From contig JAMOLT010000009.1 in NCBI GenBank assembly GCA_027068915.1, forward strand, positions 62,001-126,000: a stretch of DNA of 64,000 nucleotides, given 5' to 3'. Shown here in pieces: positions 37,796-48,686 of the stretch. The stretch comes from Sedimenticola sp. (GTDB taxonomy: Bacteria > Pseudomonadota > Gammaproteobacteria > Chromatiales > Chromatiaceae). Numbering within the stretch: position 1 is the first letter of the stretch; each line of letters starts with the position of its first letter. Below the pieces are notes generated by a model that saw only the letters and a list, made by a program, of their open reading frames with translations, was not told the origin of the DNA and did no database searches. Position numbers and translations under genes: made by a program.

Positions 37796-39493
37796 ATGGC
37801 GCTGGTAAAAACAGACAATATGCTTACACAGATTCAGGGCTTCAGCTCCTTGCCTGCAGTTCGTCAGATTGGCCTGATGGTTATGCTGGCGGCGACAATT
37901 GCACTTGGGGTGGCGGTGGTGCTGTGGTCGCAAACGCCGAACTACAGCATTCTCTATGGCAATTTGTCATCGGGTGATCTGGCGGAAGTGGCCGGTAGCC
38001 TGGATGCGGCAGGCATCCCCTATAAAATAGAGCATGCCAGCGGATCCATCACGGTGCCTTCCGGCAAGATTCATGAGGTGCGCATTCGCCTGGCTACCCA
38101 GGGCATGCCGAAAAGCAAGGCTGCCGGTTACGAATTGCTGGAGAAAGAAACCGCATTTGGAACCAGCCGGTTTCTTGAAAAGGCACGCTACCAGCAGGCG
38201 CTGGAAGGGGAGCTGGCCCAGTCCATCAGCTCCTTGGGGAGTGTGGAACAGGCGAGGGTGCACCTGGCAATTCCCAAAGAATCGGTATTTGTGCGTGATC
38301 ATGCAAAACCGGCCGCTTCTGTGCTTCTCAAGCTGCATGCGGGACAGACTCTAGACAAAGCCCAGGTTGCGGGCATTGTCCATCTGGTTGCCGCCAGTAT
38401 TCCGAAGATGAAGCCGGAGGGAGTAACCATTGTAGACCAGCAGGGGCGTCTGCTCAGCAACAAAGACCCGTCCCAGAATTTTGGTTTGAGCAACAGCCAG
38501 TTCGAATATACCCAGCGCCTGGAAGACAGTTATGTTCAGAGAATACAGGATATCCTAAGCCCCTTCGTTGGTTCTTCGGGAATACGGGCCCAGGTAGTCG
38601 CAGATCTGGATTTTACCGTTACCGAGCAGACTCGTGAAAGCTATATTCCGGAAAAAACGCTGGTGCGCAGTGAAGATATAAGAGAAGAGAACAACACTCT
38701 TTCGAATCCAATGGGCGTACCTGGTGCGCTGACCAACCAGCCTCCGCGTGCTGGCACCTTGGATGCGCAGGCGGTGAATGCTGAAGCCGAAAGCAGTGGC
38801 AATTCGTCCCGGCATATAGTGCGTAACTATGAGCTGGATCGAACCATTACGCATTCCCGCCATGCGCCTGGGCATATTCAGCGCCTTTCTGTTGGCGTGG
38901 TGGTGGACTACAAAAAGAAAGTTCTTGAAGAAGGCAAGGTGGAGTCAGAAGCACTTACACCCAAAGAGCTGGAGCATATTACTGCGCTAGTAAAAGAAGC
39001 TGTGGGCTTTGATGCCGCCCGGAATGACAGTGTCAATGTTATCAACATCCCTTTCCACAGCGCGCCACAGATGGAGCCGGTGGAAGAGCTGCCCATATGG
39101 CAACAGCCTTGGGTCTGGGAGTTGGCGAAACCGGTGCTTGGTGGCTTGTTTGTATTGTGGCTGGCATTCGGAGTGTTACGTCCCACCTTGAGAAATCTTG
39201 CTCATCCCGGGCAGCTTCTTGAGGCTGGCGCCAACGGAGAAGTGCTGCTTGCCGGTGAAGCAGGAGGGGCGCTGGCCGGTCTTCCAACCCCAGATGGCGA
39301 GGGCGGAAACACGCTCAAGGATCTGCCATTGGAGGAAGATGAGGTGGTGCTCAGCGAGGGTGCGCAACAGGCGCAGGATGAGCAGGACAAAACAAAAGCC
39401 AAGGTGGATATTGATACTGCCAGAAGTATGGTGCAACAGGACCCCAAAAGAGTGGCGCAAGTAGTAAAAACATGGGTGGCAGACGATGAGTGA
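37796..39493 (+). CDS. fliF: Flagellar M-ring protein FliF
   Basis: PNYSILYGNLSSGDLAEVAGSLDAAGIPYKIE; YQQALEGELAQSISSLGSVEQARVHLAIPKESVF. Confidence 0.96.
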   Translation: MALVKTDNMLTQIQGFSSLPAVRQIGLMVMLAATIALGVAVVLWSQTPNYSILYGNLSSGDLAEVAGSLDAAGIPYKIEHASGSITVPSGKIHEVRIRLATQGMPKSKAAGYELLEKETAFGTSRFLEKARYQQALEGELAQSISSLGSVEQARVHLAIPKESVFVRDHAKPAASVLLKLHAGQTLDKAQVAGIVHLVAASIPKMKPEGVTIVDQQGRLLSNKDPSQNFGLSNSQFEYTQRLEDSYVQRIQDILSPFVGSSGIRAQVVADLDFTVTEQTRESYIPEKTLVRSEDIREENNTLSNPMGVPGALTNQPPRAGTLDAQAVNAEAESSGNSSRHIVRNYELDRTITHSRHAPGHIQRLSVGVVVDYKKKVLEEGKVESEALTPKELEHITALVKEAVGFDAARNDSVNVINIPFHSAPQMEPVEELPIWQQPWVWELAKPVLGGLFVLWLAFGVLRPTLRNLAHPGQLLEAGANGEVLLAGEAGGALAGLPTPDGEGGNTLKDLPLEEDEVVLSEGAQQAQDEQDKTKAKVDIDTARSMVQQDPKRVAQVVKTWVADDE

Positions 39494-40499
39494 AACAGAA
39501 CAGCAGTCAGTTGAAGGAGTTGAGCGAGCTGCTATTTTCATGATGAGCCTGGGAGAAAAGGAGGCAGCTGCAATCTTGCGCCACATGGAACCCAAGGAGG
39601 TACAGCGTGTGGGGGCCGCCATGGCAGCGCTTACCCATGTCACACATGGGCAGATTGACGGTGTGCTTGAAGATTTCATGCAAGTGGTAAAAACCGAAAC
39701 CGCACTGGGACTGGACTCGGAAGAATATGTGCGCAATACACTGGTGGAAGCATTTGGTGTGGAAAAGGCCGTCAGTCTTGTCGATCGTATTCTCACCCGG
39801 CCCAACTCCAAGGGCATCGAGTCGCTGAAGTGGCTGGATCCCCGCGCCATTGCGGAAATTTTTCGTTTTGAACATCCGCAGATTGTTTCCATCGTTCTTT
39901 CCTATCTGGAAAATGACCAGGCTGCGGAAGTACTCAAGCATTTCCCCGAAGAGCGCCGTGCAGATGTGCTGATGCGTATTGCCACTCTCGATGGCGTACA
40001 ACCCTCGGCTCTTCAGGAGCTGGATGAAATACTGGAGCGCCAGTACGCAGGAAGCTTTTCCCTTACAAGCCCTGCTTCGGGTGGCAAGGAAACGGCTGCC
40101 AACATCCTCAACTACCTTGATGCTGATACAGAACAGAAGATCACCGAGGCAATCCAGCAGTTCGATGCGGGGCTGGCGGATGAAATTCAAGGTCTCATGT
40201 TTGTGTTTAGCAACCTTCTTGATGTTGATGATCGCGGCATCCAGACCCTGTTGCGTGAAGTCGCTTCAGATACCCTGCTGGTGGCACTCAAGGGGGCTGA
40301 TGCCTCGGTCAAGGAAAAGATCTTCAAGAACATGTCCCAGCGTGCTGCCGACATGCTGCGTGATGACCTGGAAGCTAAAGGGCCGGTGCGTCTGAGTGAG
40401 GTGGAAGAGGCACAGAAAGAGATTCTTGCTGTAGCGAAGCGCATGGCGGACGATGGCGAAATCGCCCTGGGCGGGAGTGGGGGTGATGAGTTTGTCTGA
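39486..40499 (+). CDS. fliG: Flagellar motor switch protein FliG
   Basis: AAIFMMSLGEKEAAAILRHMEPKEVQRVGAAMAALTHV; LLREVASDTLLVALKGADASVKEKIFKNMSQRAADML. Confidence 0.96.
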   Translation: MSETEQQSVEGVERAAIFMMSLGEKEAAAILRHMEPKEVQRVGAAMAALTHVTHGQIDGVLEDFMQVVKTETALGLDSEEYVRNTLVEAFGVEKAVSLVDRILTRPNSKGIESLKWLDPRAIAEIFRFEHPQIVSIVLSYLENDQAAEVLKHFPEERRADVLMRIATLDGVQPSALQELDEILERQYAGSFSLTSPASGGKETAANILNYLDADTEQKITEAIQQFDAGLADEIQGLMFVFSNLLDVDDRGIQTLLREVASDTLLVALKGADASVKEKIFKNMSQRAADMLRDDLEAKGPVRLSEVEEAQKEILAVAKRMADDGEIALGGSGGDEFV

Positions 40500-41136
40500 T
40501 TCCAGATCTGCATTGCTGCGGCAAGTGCAACCCTGGCAGGCGCCTGTTTTGTCTGCTGGTATTGAAAATGGTGCTGAACAGAAAGCTGATTCAACCCGGT
40601 TGCCTGCGGCGGAACAGTTGGAAGAAATCCACAACCAGGCGCGCCAAAAAGGATTTCAGCAGGGATTGGCAGAAGGACTGCGTGCAAGTGAAGAGCAGAC
40701 TGCCCGGCGGGTAAGCCAACTGGACGGCCTGCTGCAATGCCTTGCCCAACCTTTTGAAAAACTGGACAGCCAGATAGAAGAGCAGCTGGTTAGTCTGGCG
40801 CTGGCTGTCGCCAGGCAGCTGGTGCACAGGGAGATTAAATCCGATCCCGGGCAGATAGTCGGTGTTATCCGGGAAGGCATGGGCTTGTTGCCTGCAGCGA
40901 CTGGGGCTGTGCAGATCGAACTTCACCCGGAGGATGCGGCACTGGTGCGTGAGGCGCTCAACCTGGATGAAGAGGATGAGCGCAGCTGGCGCATCCGTGA
41001 GGTTCCCACCTTGTCACGCGGTGGCTGCCGTATAGCGAACAGCACATCCAGCATTGATGCCACAGTGGAAGGGCGCCTCAACCAGGTTATCGCTGCGGTT
41101 CTTGGCAGCGAGCGTGCTGTGGATATTGATCAATGA
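40486..41136 (+). CDS. fliH: Flagellar assembly protein FliH
   Basis: [22 protein letters not shown]...; [56 protein letters not shown]. Confidence 0.92.
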   Translation: MSLSDSRSALLRQVQPWQAPVLSAGIENGAEQKADSTRLPAAEQLEEIHNQARQKGFQQGLAEGLRASEEQTARRVSQLDGLLQCLAQPFEKLDSQIEEQLVSLALAVARQLVHREIKSDPGQIVGVIREGMGLLPAATGAVQIELHPEDAALVREALNLDEEDERSWRIREVPTLSRGGCRIANSTSSIDATVEGRLNQVIAAVLGSERAVDIDQ

Positions 41137-42530
41137 GCCAACCAGCAGCCCAAATTCCGCAGTTGCCACGTAGCCCACTATGGCTGCGGCGCCTGAATAA
41201 ATATGAAAAACGTGCTGCCCACGCTCGGCCACTGGTAGTGGAAGGGCGGGTCACCCGAGTTGTCGGTCTTACCATAGAAGCAGTCGGCATTCATGCGCCC
41301 GTGGGTGCAAGGTGCATGATTCACACGCCGAATGATGTAGTGGAATCTGAAGTGGTTGGCTTTGCCGAGGATCGCACCTTCCTCATGCCGATCGGCGATA
41401 GCCGCGGGCTGATGCCCAATGCGCGGGTAATTCCTGCCGAAGATGCCTGTGATGCCTTGGTGGGTGATCACCTGCTGGGCCGGGTTATTGACGCTACAGG
41501 CAAGCCTCTGGACGGGAAAGGGAGAATTCAGTACAGCGCACGCAAGCCGCTTCTGGGAAAAAGCATCAATCCACTTTCACGGTGCCCCATCGATACGCCC
41601 CTGGATGTGGGGGTTTGTGCGATCAACTCTATGTTGACCGTAGGACGGGGACAGCGTATCGGCCTGTTTGCCGGCAGTGGTGTGGGCAAGAGCATGCTGT
41701 TGGGCATGATGACCAAATACACCAATGCTGATGTTGTGGTGGTAGGGCTTATCGGTGAACGGGGCAGGGAGGTAAAGGAGTTTGTGGAGAACATCCTTGG
41801 TACTGTCGGTCGCCAACGGGCAGTGGTGGTTGCCAGTCCTGCGGACAACCCGCCCCTGCTGCGCATGCATGGTGCCTGGCTCTCTACAGCGATTGCAGAG
41901 TATTACCGTGATCAGGGCAAACATGTGCTGCTGCTGATGGATTCACTTACCCGTTTCGCCCAGGCACAACGGGAGATCGCCCTGGCGATTGGGGAACCAC
42001 CCGCCACCAAGGGTTATCCGCCTTCCGTATTTGCACGCCTGCCACAATTGGTAGAGCGTGCCGGAAACGGCGGGGAAGGAGGCGGTTCCATCAGTGCTTT
42101 CTATACCGTACTGGCAGAAGGTGATGACCAGAATGATCCGGTGGTGGATTCTGCACGCGCCATTCTTGACGGGCATGTCGTATTGTCGCGGGAAATTGCC
42201 GAAAGCGGACATTATCCTGCCATCGATGTAGAAGCGTCCGTCAGCCGCGTCATGAACGATATAGTGTCTGAAGAACACTTGCTGGCGGCACGGCGTTTTC
42301 GCCAGATCTATTCCACCTACCACAAAAATCAGGATCTGATCAGTGTGGGGGCATACAAGGAAGGCAGCGACCCGAGAGTGGATGAGGCAATTCGTTACTA
42401 CCCACAGCTTACACAATTTTTACAGCAGGACAAACAGACCGCTGTGAGTCTTAATCAGAGCGTAGGCAGCTTGCTGGATCTCACTGGAATTGAACGAACA
42501 GCGGAAGAACCCGCAGAAGGCTCAGCATGA
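41133..42530 (+). CDS. fliI: Flagellar export ATPase FliI
   Basis: [17 protein letters not shown] Walker [48 protein letters not shown]. Confidence 0.96.
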   Translation: MSQPAAQIPQLPRSPLWLRRLNKYEKRAAHARPLVVEGRVTRVVGLTIEAVGIHAPVGARCMIHTPNDVVESEVVGFAEDRTFLMPIGDSRGLMPNARVIPAEDACDALVGDHLLGRVIDATGKPLDGKGRIQYSARKPLLGKSINPLSRCPIDTPLDVGVCAINSMLTVGRGQRIGLFAGSGVGKSMLLGMMTKYTNADVVVVGLIGERGREVKEFVENILGTVGRQRAVVVASPADNPPLLRMHGAWLSTAIAEYYRDQGKHVLLLMDSLTRFAQAQREIALAIGEPPATKGYPPSVFARLPQLVERAGNGGEGGGSISAFYTVLAEGDDQNDPVVDSARAILDGHVVLSREIAESGHYPAIDVEASVSRVMNDIVSEEHLLAARRFRQIYSTYHKNQDLISVGAYKEGSDPRVDEAIRYYPQLTQFLQQDKQTAVSLNQSVGSLLDLTGIERTAEEPAEGSA

Positions 42531-42976
42531 CTCGTAGCAAACCATTGGTTACAGTAGCTAAAATTGCCACGGATCGTGAGCGTGATGCGGCACGGGAAAT
42601 GAGCCATAGCCGCGGAGAGATGGATGTTCATGCGGAGCGGCTCGAAGAACTCGACAACTACCGGCAGCAGTATCTGCAGCAATTTCAGGCCGCCAGCAAG
42701 CGAGGGCTGGGGGTTGTACAGATGCAGGAATACCAGATATTTCTGGGGCGGCTTGATGAGGCGATAAATCAGCAGCAGAAACTGCTGGAGGCCAGCCAGT
42801 CAGCCCACGAAGAAAGACAGAAGCTATGGCTGAACCTGCGAGGGAAGGTAAAGGCACTGGACAAGATTATTCATCAACGGCAGCAGCAGCAAATTGCAGA
42901 GCAGAGCCGTCGTGAACAAGGTGAGTCTGATGACCAGTCCTGCAGCCTTGTCCACTGGAAAACACTATCCTATTAA
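42527..42976 (+). CDS. fliJ: Flagellar export protein FliJ
   Basis: Coiled protein overlapping fliI stop; [44 protein letters not shown]. Confidence 0.9.
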   Translation: MTRSKPLVTVAKIATDRERDAAREMSHSRGEMDVHAERLEELDNYRQQYLQQFQAASKRGLGVVQMQEYQIFLGRLDEAINQQQKLLEASQSAHEERQKLWLNLRGKVKALDKIIHQRQQQQIAEQSRREQGESDDQSCSLVHWKTLSY

Positions 42977-42987
42977 TCCCAATTCCC

Positions 42988-43093
42988 TTAACAGGGCGTT
43001 GAAAAATGTCGTTTTTCAACATCCTGTATGCCGCACAAGGATGTGCGGCCATTTTCAATGACTATAAGCCATTGAAAATGGAGGAAAGACAAA
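42988..43093. repeat. Repeat family C copy 2 plus TTAACAGG/TTTTTCAACA hairpin, between convergent fliJ and hybrid kinase
   Basis: TTAACAGGGCGTTGAAAAATGTCGTTTTTCAACATCCTGTATGCCGCACAAGGATGTGCGGCCATTTTCAATGACTATAAGCCATTGAAAATGG. Confidence 0.7.
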
Positions 43094-43128
43094 ACAGATT
43101 ACGGCCAATAAGGTTTCTCATGCGCCCA

Positions 43129-46100
43129 TCAGGATGTTTTCTCTGAAGCAACCGACAGATGGGAAACCTTTGGGTTGCTATCCGCAGGCAGGAAACAGGT
43201 TCTGGCCAGTGCCGGGATATTCTCCGGGAGAACGGGCCGGCTGAACAGAAAGCCCTGCACCATGTCACAGGAAACATCCCTGAGCACCTTCAATTGCTCT
43301 TCTTCTTCCACGCCTTCTGCCACTACTACATGCCCAAGAGCATGAGCGATATCCACAATGGTTCCCAGCAAAATTGAGGCGCTCTCATCTTTCAATATAT
43401 CAGAAATGAAAATGCGATCGATCTTGAGGCAATCAATAGGCAGTGATTTCAGTGAGGACAGGGAGGAATAGCCTGTTCCAAAATCATCCATGCTGATCCT
43501 TACACCCAGTTCACGAAGCTGCTCGAAGATACTGAAATCATCCCCGGTGGTCTGCACCACATTCTCGGTAATTTCCAGCTCAAGGTTGGTCGGTGACAGG
43601 CCAGTCTGCTGCAATACATCTTTAACTGTAGTGAGCAGAGCGGGGTCATTGAAGTGCAATGGCGAAATATTTACCGCGATGCGGAAGTCCGGCAGGCCAA
43701 GCATTCTCCACTTGGCAGCCTGATTGCAGGCGGTTTTCAGCACCCAGTTTCCCAATGGCTTTATCATGCCGATGCGCTCAGCCACCTCGATAAACCGGAA
43801 TGGAGGGATCAGTCCCTGCTCCGGATGTTGCCAACGGATCAAGGCTTCTACTCCAACCATTTTGCCATTTTCCAGGTCTATTTGGGGCTGGTAATGCAGC
43901 TCCAGCTGTTCGCGGTCGATGGCGAGACGCAAATCCTGCTCCATTTGCAGGCGCTGATCCGCCTCGATGGTATGCCTTTTCTGGTAGAAGGCGTAACGAT
44001 GTTTGCCCTCTTTTTTTGCCGCATACATGGCGCTGTCTGCCGCTTTGAGCAAGGATTGGAAGTCATCTCCATCCTGGGGGAAGTGGGCAATTCCTATGCT
44101 GCAGCGAGGCCGCAGCTCCCTGGTCAGCAGCTGTAGAGGGCGGTTTATCTCCCGCAGGCTGCGGTTGGCAACCTCTGCGGCATCGCGGTGATCGGAAATG
44201 TTGTCCACGAGGATACAGAATTCATCTCCACTCAATCGGGCGATAAAATCAGTTTCCCGTAATATGCCCTGCAGTCGCTGGGCAACGATCTTCAACAGTT
44301 CGTCACCCGTGTCATGTCCCAGGCTGTCATTGATATCCTTGAAGCCATCGAGATCCAGATAGAGCAGGGCGAATTGCTCCTCGCGTCGCTGGGCGGCCCG
44401 GATGACGTCTTCCACATGCTTGTAAAAATATGCACGGCTTGCCAGGCCGGTCAGTTCGTCTGAATAGGCCAGCTGGCGGATTCGCCTTTCTGTTGCCCGT
44501 TGCCGGGTGATATCCTGCACCGTTCCCAGTATTACGTGATTGGCGTATGGGGCTATGCCCAGCTCCTGGTGTACGATAATCACGGGGCGGCCACCGACAA
44601 CAAGCCGGTAATCAATCGGTCTCAGTGGCGCACCATCTGCAGTGGCGGTAATTGTGTTTCGCAGGTACTCCCTGTCCTTGGGATGTGTCCAGTTGAGGTA
44701 GTCATCCAACGACAAGTTGTGTATATCCGGATCCACACCCAGCATTGCAGCCAGGTTTTCAGAAAGAGTCAGCTGATCTTTGGTTGAGTCCCAGCGCCAG
44801 TACCCCAGGCCGGCTATACGTTGTGCGCTGATGAGTCTTTCCTGGTTTTCCTGCAAGGCTTTGGCATTCCGGCTAGCACGCAGTTGAAAGCGAATACGCT
44901 GCAGCAGGATGGGATAGTTTACCGGTTTCAAGACGAATCCAGATGCGCCGGATTCAAAGGCAAGATCCACTGAACCGGTATCTTCCAGGCCGGTAACCAT
45001 CAATATGGGCGTATCCTGCAAGCCAGGCAGCCGCAGCAAGCGACGGCAGGCTTCAAAACCATCCATGCTTTCCATCATTGCATCCAATAGCAGCAGGTCT
45101 GGCTTGTGCCTGGCTGACAGGGTAATGGCATCCTTGCCATTGTCGGCTTCAATAACCTGATACCCGGCAGAAACCAGCACCTCTTTTGTCGCCATGCGAA
45201 AGCCATGGTCATCGTCCACAAGCAAGATCAGCTCTTTGGCTGCGGATTCTTCAGTTGCAGATTCTGTGGTTAACTGTGGGGTGGTTTCAGTGACAACCAG
45301 GGTTTTTGTATCCGCCTTGAGCTCAAGCTTCAATGCGTCCAGTGCATGATCCAGGGCCGCTTCTATTGCATCGATGAGCTTTGCTGCTTTCTGTAGTTCT
45401 TTCCTGCCTGCGGTTTCTTCCAGCGCTTTGCAGCGATTGGAAAGCTCCACAGCTCCCAGGTTGGCGCTAGCGGATTTCATGCTATGGGCGAGAAATTGCA
45501 GTTGTTCTGCATCCTGCTTTTCCAGGGCTTTGCGCATTTTTTCCATGCCCTCTGGCGCCTGATGCAGAAAATGATCAACCACCTTCATCAGTACGTTACG
45601 GCCTGTTTTATGGCTAAGGTACCGTAGCTGCTGCAATACTTCCGGGTTGAGCAGGTTGCCTGATTGCGCCGGGCCGTGTGCAGCAGGATCGGCTGATGGT
45701 GAGGGCTGGGGTTCAAGGAGCCACTGGCGCAACAAGGCTGCGAGCTGCTGCTGCTTGAAGGGTTTGCTTTGGTAACTGTTCATGCCGGCAGCCAGGCAAC
45801 GCTCCTTGACTCCTTTTTGCACATCGGCAGTAAGCGCTATGATGGGTATGGGTTTGCGGTCTTGTGCTTGTTCCATCTGACGAATTTTGCCTGTGGCGTC
45901 AAAACCATCCATTTTTGGCATGTGGCAATCCATTAATATCAAGTCATATTCTGTCTTGGTAAAGGCCTGCACGGCTTCTTCCCCGTTTTCGGCAAGATCA
46001 ACTTTGCAGCCCAGGGCAATCAGCATGCTGGTAGCCACCTCTTGGTTGACCTTGTTGTCCTCGGCCAGCAGAATCCTGCCCTGTATTTTTGGCAGCTTGG

Positions 46101-48093
46101 TTGTGTCGGTGGAATGCAGCACTGTTTTCTTATCCATTATCTCGCACAGGCATTCCAGCAATTGCTGTTGGCGCACCGGCTTTTGCAAGTAGCAGGCAAT
46201 GCCTGAGTCTCTCATGGTGATAGAGTCGAGGTCGACATCTGCAGAGCTGAGCGCCACCATGCACGGAGTAGGTATGCTTTCGTCCTGCTGAATGTGGTGG
46301 GCCAGCTCCAGCCCATCCATTCCCGGCACATGCCAATCCAGCAGCACGAGCTGATAGGGATCATTTGCAGATGCTGCCTGTTGCAGCCGCTCCAATGCCT
46401 CTGCACCGGAAGCTGCGCTGCCGCTGCGCATGTCCCATGCGATGACTTGATTGTGCAGAATCTCCCGGTTTACCGGATGGTCATCCACGACCAGAACTCG
46501 TGTGCCCCGCAGGATATCCGTCTGAATAGACCGTGGTTCTTTCGCTTCAGCATTGGCCAGAGAAATGGTGAAACGGAAATGTGCGCCTTCTCCGGGAGAG
46601 CTTTCAAGCTTCAGTTTTCCGCCCATGAGAGTTACCAGACGCTTGGCGATGGCCAAACCGAGCCCGGTGCCTCCATGACGCCTGGTGGTGGAGCCATCGG
46701 CCTGACTGAATGCCTCAAAAATTCGTTCCTGTTGCTCTGCAGCGATGCCGGGACCGGTATCAGATACCTCAAACGATATTTGCTGTTTGCCATTTTTCAG
46801 CATGGTTGTTCTTACCCAGAGTTTCACCTCTCCACGTTCGGTAAACTTGATGGCATTGCCTAGCAGGTTAATCAGTACCTGACGTAGCCTTACGGCATCC
46901 CCGCTGACTCTGGCGGGCAGGCTTGGCGGTAAATTGGGCACCAGTTCCAGCCCCTTGCGGTGTGCCTGCCCGGCCATCATTTCCAGGGTATCTTCCAGCA
47001 TGTTGCGTAAATCGAAGTCATCATTGTTGAGCTGGAGCTTGTCTGCTTCTATCTTGGAGAAATCGAGAATGTCATTGATAACCCCCATCAGGCTCTCTGC
47101 CGACCTGTGGGCAATATCCGCAAGGCGGCGTGTGTGCACGTCCAGGCCGCTGTCCAGCAGCAGCTCTGTCATGCCCATGACCCCGTTCATCGGGGTGCGG
47201 ATTTCATGGCTCATGGTGGCGAGAAACTCGCTTTTCGCCCGGCTGGCAGCTTCTGCAACTTCTCTGGCGTTTTCCGCAGATTCCTTGGCTTGCTGCAGAT
47301 CCCGGGTTCGTTCGCCCACTTTCTGTTGCAGCTCTTCCTGGTAGGAGGCCAGTTTGCTTTCCCGCTCTTCCAGTTGCTCCAGCATGTAGTTGAAGTTATT
47401 GATGATGGTGCCTATTTCATCATTGTCTCCAGGCTCCAGGCGTAGCCGGAAATCCTGATTGTCGGAAACCTGCTGCATACCTTCCACCAGTTTCCGGATT
47501 GGTGTGGAAATACGCTGGTGAAGCCGGCTGGCAAGAAGATATACACCACCCATGATGAGCAGCCAGAGAATGGAGATGATGAGGAGATATTCCTTTATGC
47601 GCTGGTACAGCAAGCTCAGGTCAAACTGGATGTGAATGTACCCGAGATGGTCACCTTTGAGGAAGATGGGCTTGAAAGTGTCGACGTGATCGAACTCGAT
47701 GCGATTCTGTGCGACGGTGGCTTTCTTCCGGAGTAAATGGGCCAGCCATGCCTGGCTTTCCTGGTCAATGGCAAGTGTAGCGGGTTTATTTCGATGATAA
47801 TGTGCAAATATGGACCCATCAGGAAGATACAGGGTGGCTGTTTCTACAGAAGCTTCCGATTGCAGGGAGTCAAGCAGCTGTTCTGCAATTCTGTTGTCGT
47901 TGAAGCTAAGGGCAGCAGATGAGTTGGTGGCGATAAAGTCAGCCAACACCTCGGATTTCTCCACCAGGTTTTGCCTATAATTGATGAATTCAAGAGCCAG
48001 GAAGGCAATTGATGCAACCAGCAGGGCAATGCCGCAGGTCAGGAGAATCATGCGCCTGAGCTTGTGAGCAATGATCAGGTTCTTGGCGTTCAT
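43129..48093 (-). CDS. Giant hybrid sensor kinase: TM-sensor-HAMP-HisKA-HATPase-REC-REC-Hpt-REC-PAS-GGDEF-EAL
   Basis: Single 1654-aa ORF; ATMSHEIRTPMNGVMG; REC motifs LLDWHVPGMDG, LMDCHMPKMDG, LLDAMMESMDG; Hpt AHSMKSASANLG; RETDFIARLSGDEF; VEALIRW, DDFGTGYSSLSSL, VAEGVE. Confidence 0.94.
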   Translation of the reverse strand: MNAKNLIIAHKLRRMILLTCGIALLVASIAFLALEFINYRQNLVEKSEVLADFIATNSSAALSFNDNRIAEQLLDSLQSEASVETATLYLPDGSIFAHYHRNKPATLAIDQESQAWLAHLLRKKATVAQNRIEFDHVDTFKPIFLKGDHLGYIHIQFDLSLLYQRIKEYLLIISILWLLIMGGVYLLASRLHQRISTPIRKLVEGMQQVSDNQDFRLRLEPGDNDEIGTIINNFNYMLEQLEERESKLASYQEELQQKVGERTRDLQQAKESAENAREVAEAASRAKSEFLATMSHEIRTPMNGVMGMTELLLDSGLDVHTRRLADIAHRSAESLMGVINDILDFSKIEADKLQLNNDDFDLRNMLEDTLEMMAGQAHRKGLELVPNLPPSLPARVSGDAVRLRQVLINLLGNAIKFTERGEVKLWVRTTMLKNGKQQISFEVSDTGPGIAAEQQERIFEAFSQADGSTTRRHGGTGLGLAIAKRLVTLMGGKLKLESSPGEGAHFRFTISLANAEAKEPRSIQTDILRGTRVLVVDDHPVNREILHNQVIAWDMRSGSAASGAEALERLQQAASANDPYQLVLLDWHVPGMDGLELAHHIQQDESIPTPCMVALSSADVDLDSITMRDSGIACYLQKPVRQQQLLECLCEIMDKKTVLHSTDTTKLPKIQGRILLAEDNKVNQEVATSMLIALGCKVDLAENGEEAVQAFTKTEYDLILMDCHMPKMDGFDATGKIRQMEQAQDRKPIPIIALTADVQKGVKERCLAAGMNSYQSKPFKQQQLAALLRQWLLEPQPSPSADPAAHGPAQSGNLLNPEVLQQLRYLSHKTGRNVLMKVVDHFLHQAPEGMEKMRKALEKQDAEQLQFLAHSMKSASANLGAVELSNRCKALEETAGRKELQKAAKLIDAIEAALDHALDALKLELKADTKTLVVTETTPQLTTESATEESAAKELILLVDDDHGFRMATKEVLVSAGYQVIEADNGKDAITLSARHKPDLLLLDAMMESMDGFEACRRLLRLPGLQDTPILMVTGLEDTGSVDLAFESGASGFVLKPVNYPILLQRIRFQLRASRNAKALQENQERLISAQRIAGLGYWRWDSTKDQLTLSENLAAMLGVDPDIHNLSLDDYLNWTHPKDREYLRNTITATADGAPLRPIDYRLVVGGRPVIIVHQELGIAPYANHVILGTVQDITRQRATERRIRQLAYSDELTGLASRAYFYKHVEDVIRAAQRREEQFALLYLDLDGFKDINDSLGHDTGDELLKIVAQRLQGILRETDFIARLSGDEFCILVDNISDHRDAAEVANRSLREINRPLQLLTRELRPRCSIGIAHFPQDGDDFQSLLKAADSAMYAAKKEGKHRYAFYQKRHTIEADQRLQMEQDLRLAIDREQLELHYQPQIDLENGKMVGVEALIRWQHPEQGLIPPFRFIEVAERIGMIKPLGNWVLKTACNQAAKWRMLGLPDFRIAVNISPLHFNDPALLTTVKDVLQQTGLSPTNLELEITENVVQTTGDDFSIFEQLRELGVRISMDDFGTGYSSLSSLKSLPIDCLKIDRIFISDILKDESASILLGTIVDIAHALGHVVVAEGVEEEEQLKVLRDVSCDMVQGFLFSRPVLPENIPALARTCFLPADSNPKVSHLSVASEKTS

Positions 48094-48686
48094 GGCATAT
48101 CCTTGAAATTGTGTACATGGATAACGGTTGCCAGCTCCAGCAACGGAGCGCTGATTTTCAGCCCCGCTGCATGGGCGGCATCCAGGTTTATCTCGAAGCC
48201 GATATGTTTTTGCCCAAGTACCAACCCGATGATGCCGCCATCCTTAGCAAAGTTCCTGGCATCACTGACAGTAAGAATGGGTTGATTTTTAAAAGTATGC
48301 AGAATCGATTTCATGAATGCTGCCTTTGAGTCACTGACGAACAGCAGCTGGCAACTGCTTTCAACACTGGTGGAATAGCTGTAGTGGCGAATGGCAATGG
48401 CTATGCCATTGACCTTGCGTTCCTCCAGTACATTGAGGTTACTGCCAAAATCATCCCTGCCAAGAACGCAGATATTGAAGCTTTCCGGCGTGGCGCTTTC
48501 TGTGGCTGGCGGCCATTCGACAAAACGGGTCAGCTTGTATAGCAACGCCACCTTGATCTTGTATTCTGACAGCAATGGTTCTGTGGCATTGGCATGCAGA
48601 TGAGCGGCAAACAATACCAGCAAGAGATAGCCAAACCATTTTGCCCGGGTTGGCCTGATCGTGAGAATTTCAATCAGAAATCCCAA
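48090..48686 (-). CDS. YfiR/DUF4154-family periplasmic protein
   Basis: EYKIKVALLYKLTRFVEWPP...FNICVLGRDDFG...ILTVSDARNFAKDGGIIGLVLGQKHIGFEINLDAAHAAGLKISAPLLELA. Confidence 0.9.
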   Translation of the reverse strand: MGFLIEILTIRPTRAKWFGYLLLVLFAAHLHANATEPLLSEYKIKVALLYKLTRFVEWPPATESATPESFNICVLGRDDFGSNLNVLEERKVNGIAIAIRHYSYSTSVESSCQLLFVSDSKAAFMKSILHTFKNQPILTVSDARNFAKDGGIIGLVLGQKHIGFEINLDAAHAAGLKISAPLLELATVIHVHNFKDMP

